Assembly (NCBI GenBank): GCA_947475125.1
Contig: CANJMX010000060.1
Span: 1 to 8,586 of the forward strand
DNA: 8,586 bases
Direction: 5' to 3'
From: Actinomycetota bacterium
GTDB lineage: Bacteria > Actinomycetota > Thermoleophilia > Miltoncostaeales > Miltoncostaeaceae
Below, piece by piece: positions 7,027-8,586 of this stretch (its first letter is position 1; each line of letters starts with the position of its first letter). A program made the translations under genes and the position numbers. The notes beneath the pieces are model-generated. The model was not told the DNA's origin and made no database searches. It saw nothing but the letters and a program-made list of their open reading frames with translations.

Positions 7027-7458
7027 ATGGACAGTTACCAGCACATCGCCGTGGCAATAGAGGACAGCCCGGGGTCGCGGAAGGCCCTCGGGGAGGCCTC
7101 GCGCATCGCTGCGCTCACCGGCGCGCGCCTTTCGGTGCTGCATGTGACCAGCATCCCGATGCCACCTCCCTACATGGGCGAGGGCGGGGTTTTCATCCCG
7201 GACCCCGAGGTGATGCAGAGCGCCGCGCTCGAGTGGCTGACCGAGGCCGTGGCCGGCGTGCCGGGTGCAGAGCCGGTGGTGCTGCAGGGGCATCCGCCCG
7301 ATGCCGTGTGCCTGTGGGCCGAGGAGCACGGCGTTGATCTGGTGGTGGCCGGTGCGGAACGCGGCAAGATCGAGCGCCTGCTGCTGGGATCATTTGCGCT
7401 GCACCTGTCGCGGCACGCAACGTGCGACGTGCTGCTGGCGCGCATTCCCAAGGGCTGA
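7027..7458 (+). CDS. Universal stress protein (UspA) family, single domain
   Basis: A 143-residue single-domain protein of normal UspA length. It opens with the first beta strand and adenine-contact region HIAVAIEDSPGSRKAL, where E12-D13 stand in place of the usual D-G. It ends with the nucleotide-binding signature G109-x2-RG(112-113)-x7-GS(121-122) in GAERGKIERLLLGS, followed by LSRHATCDVLLARIP, the usual last strand. The phosphate-binding loop suggests an ATP-binding type that dimerises in the cytoplasm and acts in stress or dormancy responses (family knowledge). I start at ATG 7027 because homology begins there and a TACGAT box lies 6 nt before it; an in-frame ATG at 6982 would add 15 poorly fitting residues. 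It is followed by a strong GC hairpin and then uppP on the same strand. Confidence 0.93.
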   Translation: MDSYQHIAVAIEDSPGSRKALGEASRIAALTGARLSVLHVTSIPMPPPYMGEGGVFIPDPEVMQSAALEWLTEAVAGVPGAEPVVLQGHPPDAVCLWAEEHGVDLVVAGAERGKIERLLLGSFALHLSRHATCDVLLARIPKG

Positions 7459-7470
7459 TCACGGCTTGAT

Positions 7471-7492
7471 CGCGGCCGCCACGGCGGCCGTG
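7471..7492 (+). terminator. Strong GC-rich hairpin after the stress-protein gene
   Basis: Starting 12 nt after the stop codon, CGGCCGC (7473-7479) pairs with GCGGCCG (7484-7490) around a CACG tetraloop, extended by a G-T and a C-G pair (7471-7472 with 7491-7492). The stem is very stable, but no T-run follows, so it would be the U-less terminator type proposed for actinobacteria. It lies just upstream of the uppP -10 box and would separate the two genes. Confidence 0.55.
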
Positions 7493-7510
7493 TGCACCCG
7501 TCACGCCGGG

Positions 7511-7516
7511 TAGGGT
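7511..7516 (+). promoter_or_regulatory. Candidate near-leaderless -10 box (TAGGGT) for uppP
   Basis: TAGGGT ends 9 nt before ATG 7526, giving a predicted leader of roughly 0-3 nt. The intervening bases are C-rich (GCCTCCCCG), the opposite of a Shine-Dalgarno site. No clear -35 is seen. Confidence 0.5.
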
Positions 7517-7525
7517 GCCTCCCCG

Positions 7526-8350
7526 ATGTCACTCCTTCAGTCAGTCGTGCTTGGAATCGTGCAGGGGCTCACCGAGTTCCTTCCCATTTCCAGTTCCGCC
7601 CACCTGCGCATCGTCCCGGCCTTCTTCGGCTGGTCCGATCCCGGCGCCGAGTTCACGGCCATCATCCAGATGGGCACCATGGCTGCGGTGGTTATCTACT
7701 TCCGGCGCGATCTGTGGAACGTGGTGACCACGTGGTTCAGGAGCCTCACCCGCCCGCGCCTGCGCTCAGACCTGAACGCCCGCATGGGCTGGTACCTGAT
7801 CATCGGCACCATCCCCATCGTCATCTTCGGGTTCCTGTTCCGGAACCAGATCGAGACCGGCGCACGCAGCCTGTACCTGATGGGCGTCACGCTCATCGTG
7901 TTCGGCCTGCTGCTGGGCGCAGCCGATTCGCTGGGGTCGAAGAAGCGCCCGGTGGAATCCGTAAGCCGCAAAGACGCCATCGTGGTGGGCATCGCCCAGG
8001 CGCTCGCGCTCATCCCCGGGGTGTCCCGCTCGGGCGCCACAATCACCGCTGGCCTGGTGATGGGCTTTGACCGCGAAGCAGCCGCCCGGTTCTCATTTCT
8101 GCTCTCCATCCCTGCCATCGTGCTGTCGGGCCTGTACGAACTGGTCAAGGAGCTTGGCGGTTCGGGGTCGATGGACGCGGGTTTCGGATCGGTGCTGGTG
8201 GCCACCATCGTGTCGTTCATCGTGGGCTACGCCTCCATTGCATTCCTGCTCAAATGGCTCACCAAGCACAGCCTCTACATCTTCGTGGTGTACCGCGTGG
8301 CACTGGGGCTGATCGTCCTTATTCTCGCCGGATCGGGCGCAATCAGCTGA
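7526..8350 (+). CDS. uppP: Undecaprenyl-diphosphatase (UppP/BacA family)
   Basis: A 274-residue polytopic membrane protein of typical UppP length. It dephosphorylates undecaprenyl diphosphate to the monophosphate, recycling the lipid carrier for peptidoglycan and other wall polymers, and overexpression in other bacteria gives bacitracin resistance (family knowledge). Two signature motifs are intact: GLTEFLPISSSAH (14-26, with E17 and H26) and PGVSRSGATIT (164-174, with R168). Q13 occupies the place of a second glutamate in the E. coli enzyme, a common variant. Several hydrophobic segments are clear, for example 88-106, 117-133, 191-206, 222-243 and 251-269. A charged loop (134-150) separates the two halves. 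A composite hairpin follows the stop codon. This is the most secure assignment in the window. Confidence 0.97.
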   Translation: MSLLQSVVLGIVQGLTEFLPISSSAHLRIVPAFFGWSDPGAEFTAIIQMGTMAAVVIYFRRDLWNVVTTWFRSLTRPRLRSDLNARMGWYLIIGTIPIVIFGFLFRNQIETGARSLYLMGVTLIVFGLLLGAADSLGSKKRPVESVSRKDAIVVGIAQALALIPGVSRSGATITAGLVMGFDREAAARFSFLLSIPAIVLSGLYELVKELGGSGSMDAGFGSVLVATIVSFIVGYASIAFLLKWLTKHSLYIFVVYRVALGLIVLILAGSGAIS

Positions 8351-8352
8351 TC

Positions 8353-8387
8353 AGCAGGGCACGATCCTCAGATCGCGCTACCCTGCT
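8353..8387 (+). terminator. Composite inverted repeat after uppP, overlapping the next promoter
   Basis: AGCAGGG (8353-8359) and CCCTGCT (8381-8387) are a perfect 7-bp pair. Nested inside them, CGATC (8362-8366) and GATCG (8371-8375) form a second stem with a CTCA loop. It lies 3 nt after the uppP stop, a terminator position, but has no T-tract. The right arm overlaps the TACCCT box of the next gene, so it could equally be an operator. Confidence 0.4.
8379..8384 (+). promoter_or_regulatory. Candidate near-leaderless -10 box (TACCCT) for the right-edge gene
   Basis: TACCCT ends 8 nt before GTG 8393, matching the spacing of the other near-leaderless starts in the window. It supports GTG 8393 as the start where no in-frame ATG is available early in the frame. 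Confidence 0.4.
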
Positions 8388-8392
8388 CAGTC

Positions 8393-8586
8393 GTGTTCGG
8401 AGCTCACCATGACAGCACCCTCGCCCGCGCCAAGCGCAAGGCCGCGCAGGACGCGAAGGACAAGGAACAACGCCGCTACGACATGATCGAGGCGCTGCGG
8501 AATGCCAAGAAGGCAGCCGCTGACCCCGAGGAGATCACGCGACGCGAGCGCGAGCGGCGGCACAAGGACTCGCTGGAGCGCTGGCC
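8393..8586 (+). CDS. Charged, probably helical hypothetical protein, 5' part only
   Basis: From GTG 8393 an open frame of 64 codons runs to the right edge with no stop, so the gene is partial. Third-position G/C bias is as strong as in the other genes. The product begins MFGAHHDSTLARAKRKAAQD (GTG read as Met) and continues very rich in Lys, Arg, Glu, Asp and Ala, with runs such as RREREERR-like charged stretches around residues 50-57 and a Trp at 64. It is predicted helical and possibly coiled-coil, without a signal peptide or membrane segment so far. I recognise no family. ATG 8409 is in another frame that stops within about 26 codons. A TACCCT box 8 nt before the GTG supports this start. 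Confidence 0.6.
   Translation, partial: MFGAHHDSTLARAKRKAAQDAKDKEQRRYDMIEALRNAKKAAADPEEITRRERERRHKDSLERW

Noticed and set aside
8409..8486. ATG 8409 as the start of the right-edge gene
   Set aside because: That frame stops after about 25 codons and gives an Arg/Thr/Pro product. The GTG 8393 frame stays open to the edge with the right codon bias.
1..8586. Mobile element, CRISPR array or prophage signature
   Set aside because: No transposase, integrase, terminal inverted repeats, spaced direct repeats or phage genes are visible, and base composition is even throughout.

Overview
The window is uniformly GC-rich with strong G/C third-position bias in every real reading frame. Its gene content fits an actinomycete-like bacterium (Actinomycetota): an F420-type luciferase-fold domain, a LytR_C protein, UppP, and TANNNT -10 boxes placed almost on top of start codons. 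The sequence alone does not settle the class; a free-living or uncultivated lineage such as Thermoleophilia or Acidimicrobiia is only a guess. I see no mobile element, CRISPR array, rRNA or tRNA.

Layout. Positions 1-1901 (minus) hold the 5' 633 codons of a DEAH-box superfamily 2 helicase that runs off the left edge. A 228-bp divergent spacer follows. Then comes a two-gene plus-strand unit: a membrane-anchored LytR_C protein (2130-2717) joined by an ATGA overlap to an 814-residue fusion (2714-5158) of a luciferase-like monooxygenase with an aryl/acyl-CoA ligase. This unit converges on a minus-strand pair: a NagD-type HAD phosphatase (6178-6981) and, downstream of it, a secreted two-domain beta-sandwich protein (5174-6109). 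The convergent stops sit in a 9-bp inverted repeat that could serve both directions. Divergent from the HAD gene are a universal stress protein (7027-7458), undecaprenyl-diphosphatase uppP (7526-8350) and the start of a charged, probably helical protein (8393 to the right edge).

How the genes may relate. UppP recycles the lipid carrier for cell-wall polymers, LytR_C domains are associated with cell-wall polymer attachment proteins, and the beta-sandwich protein is exported, so there is a loose cell-envelope theme. The most unusual item is the monooxygenase-ligase fusion. Both halves look intact, which suggests coupled oxidation and CoA activation of one compound, and its translation appears coupled to the LytR_C gene. 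The substrate cannot be read from sequence.

Expression. At least five genes have a TANNNT box ending only 6-11 nt before the start codon and no clear Shine-Dalgarno site, the signature of leaderless or near-leaderless transcripts. The secreted-protein gene is the exception, with a longer leader and a G-rich ribosome site.
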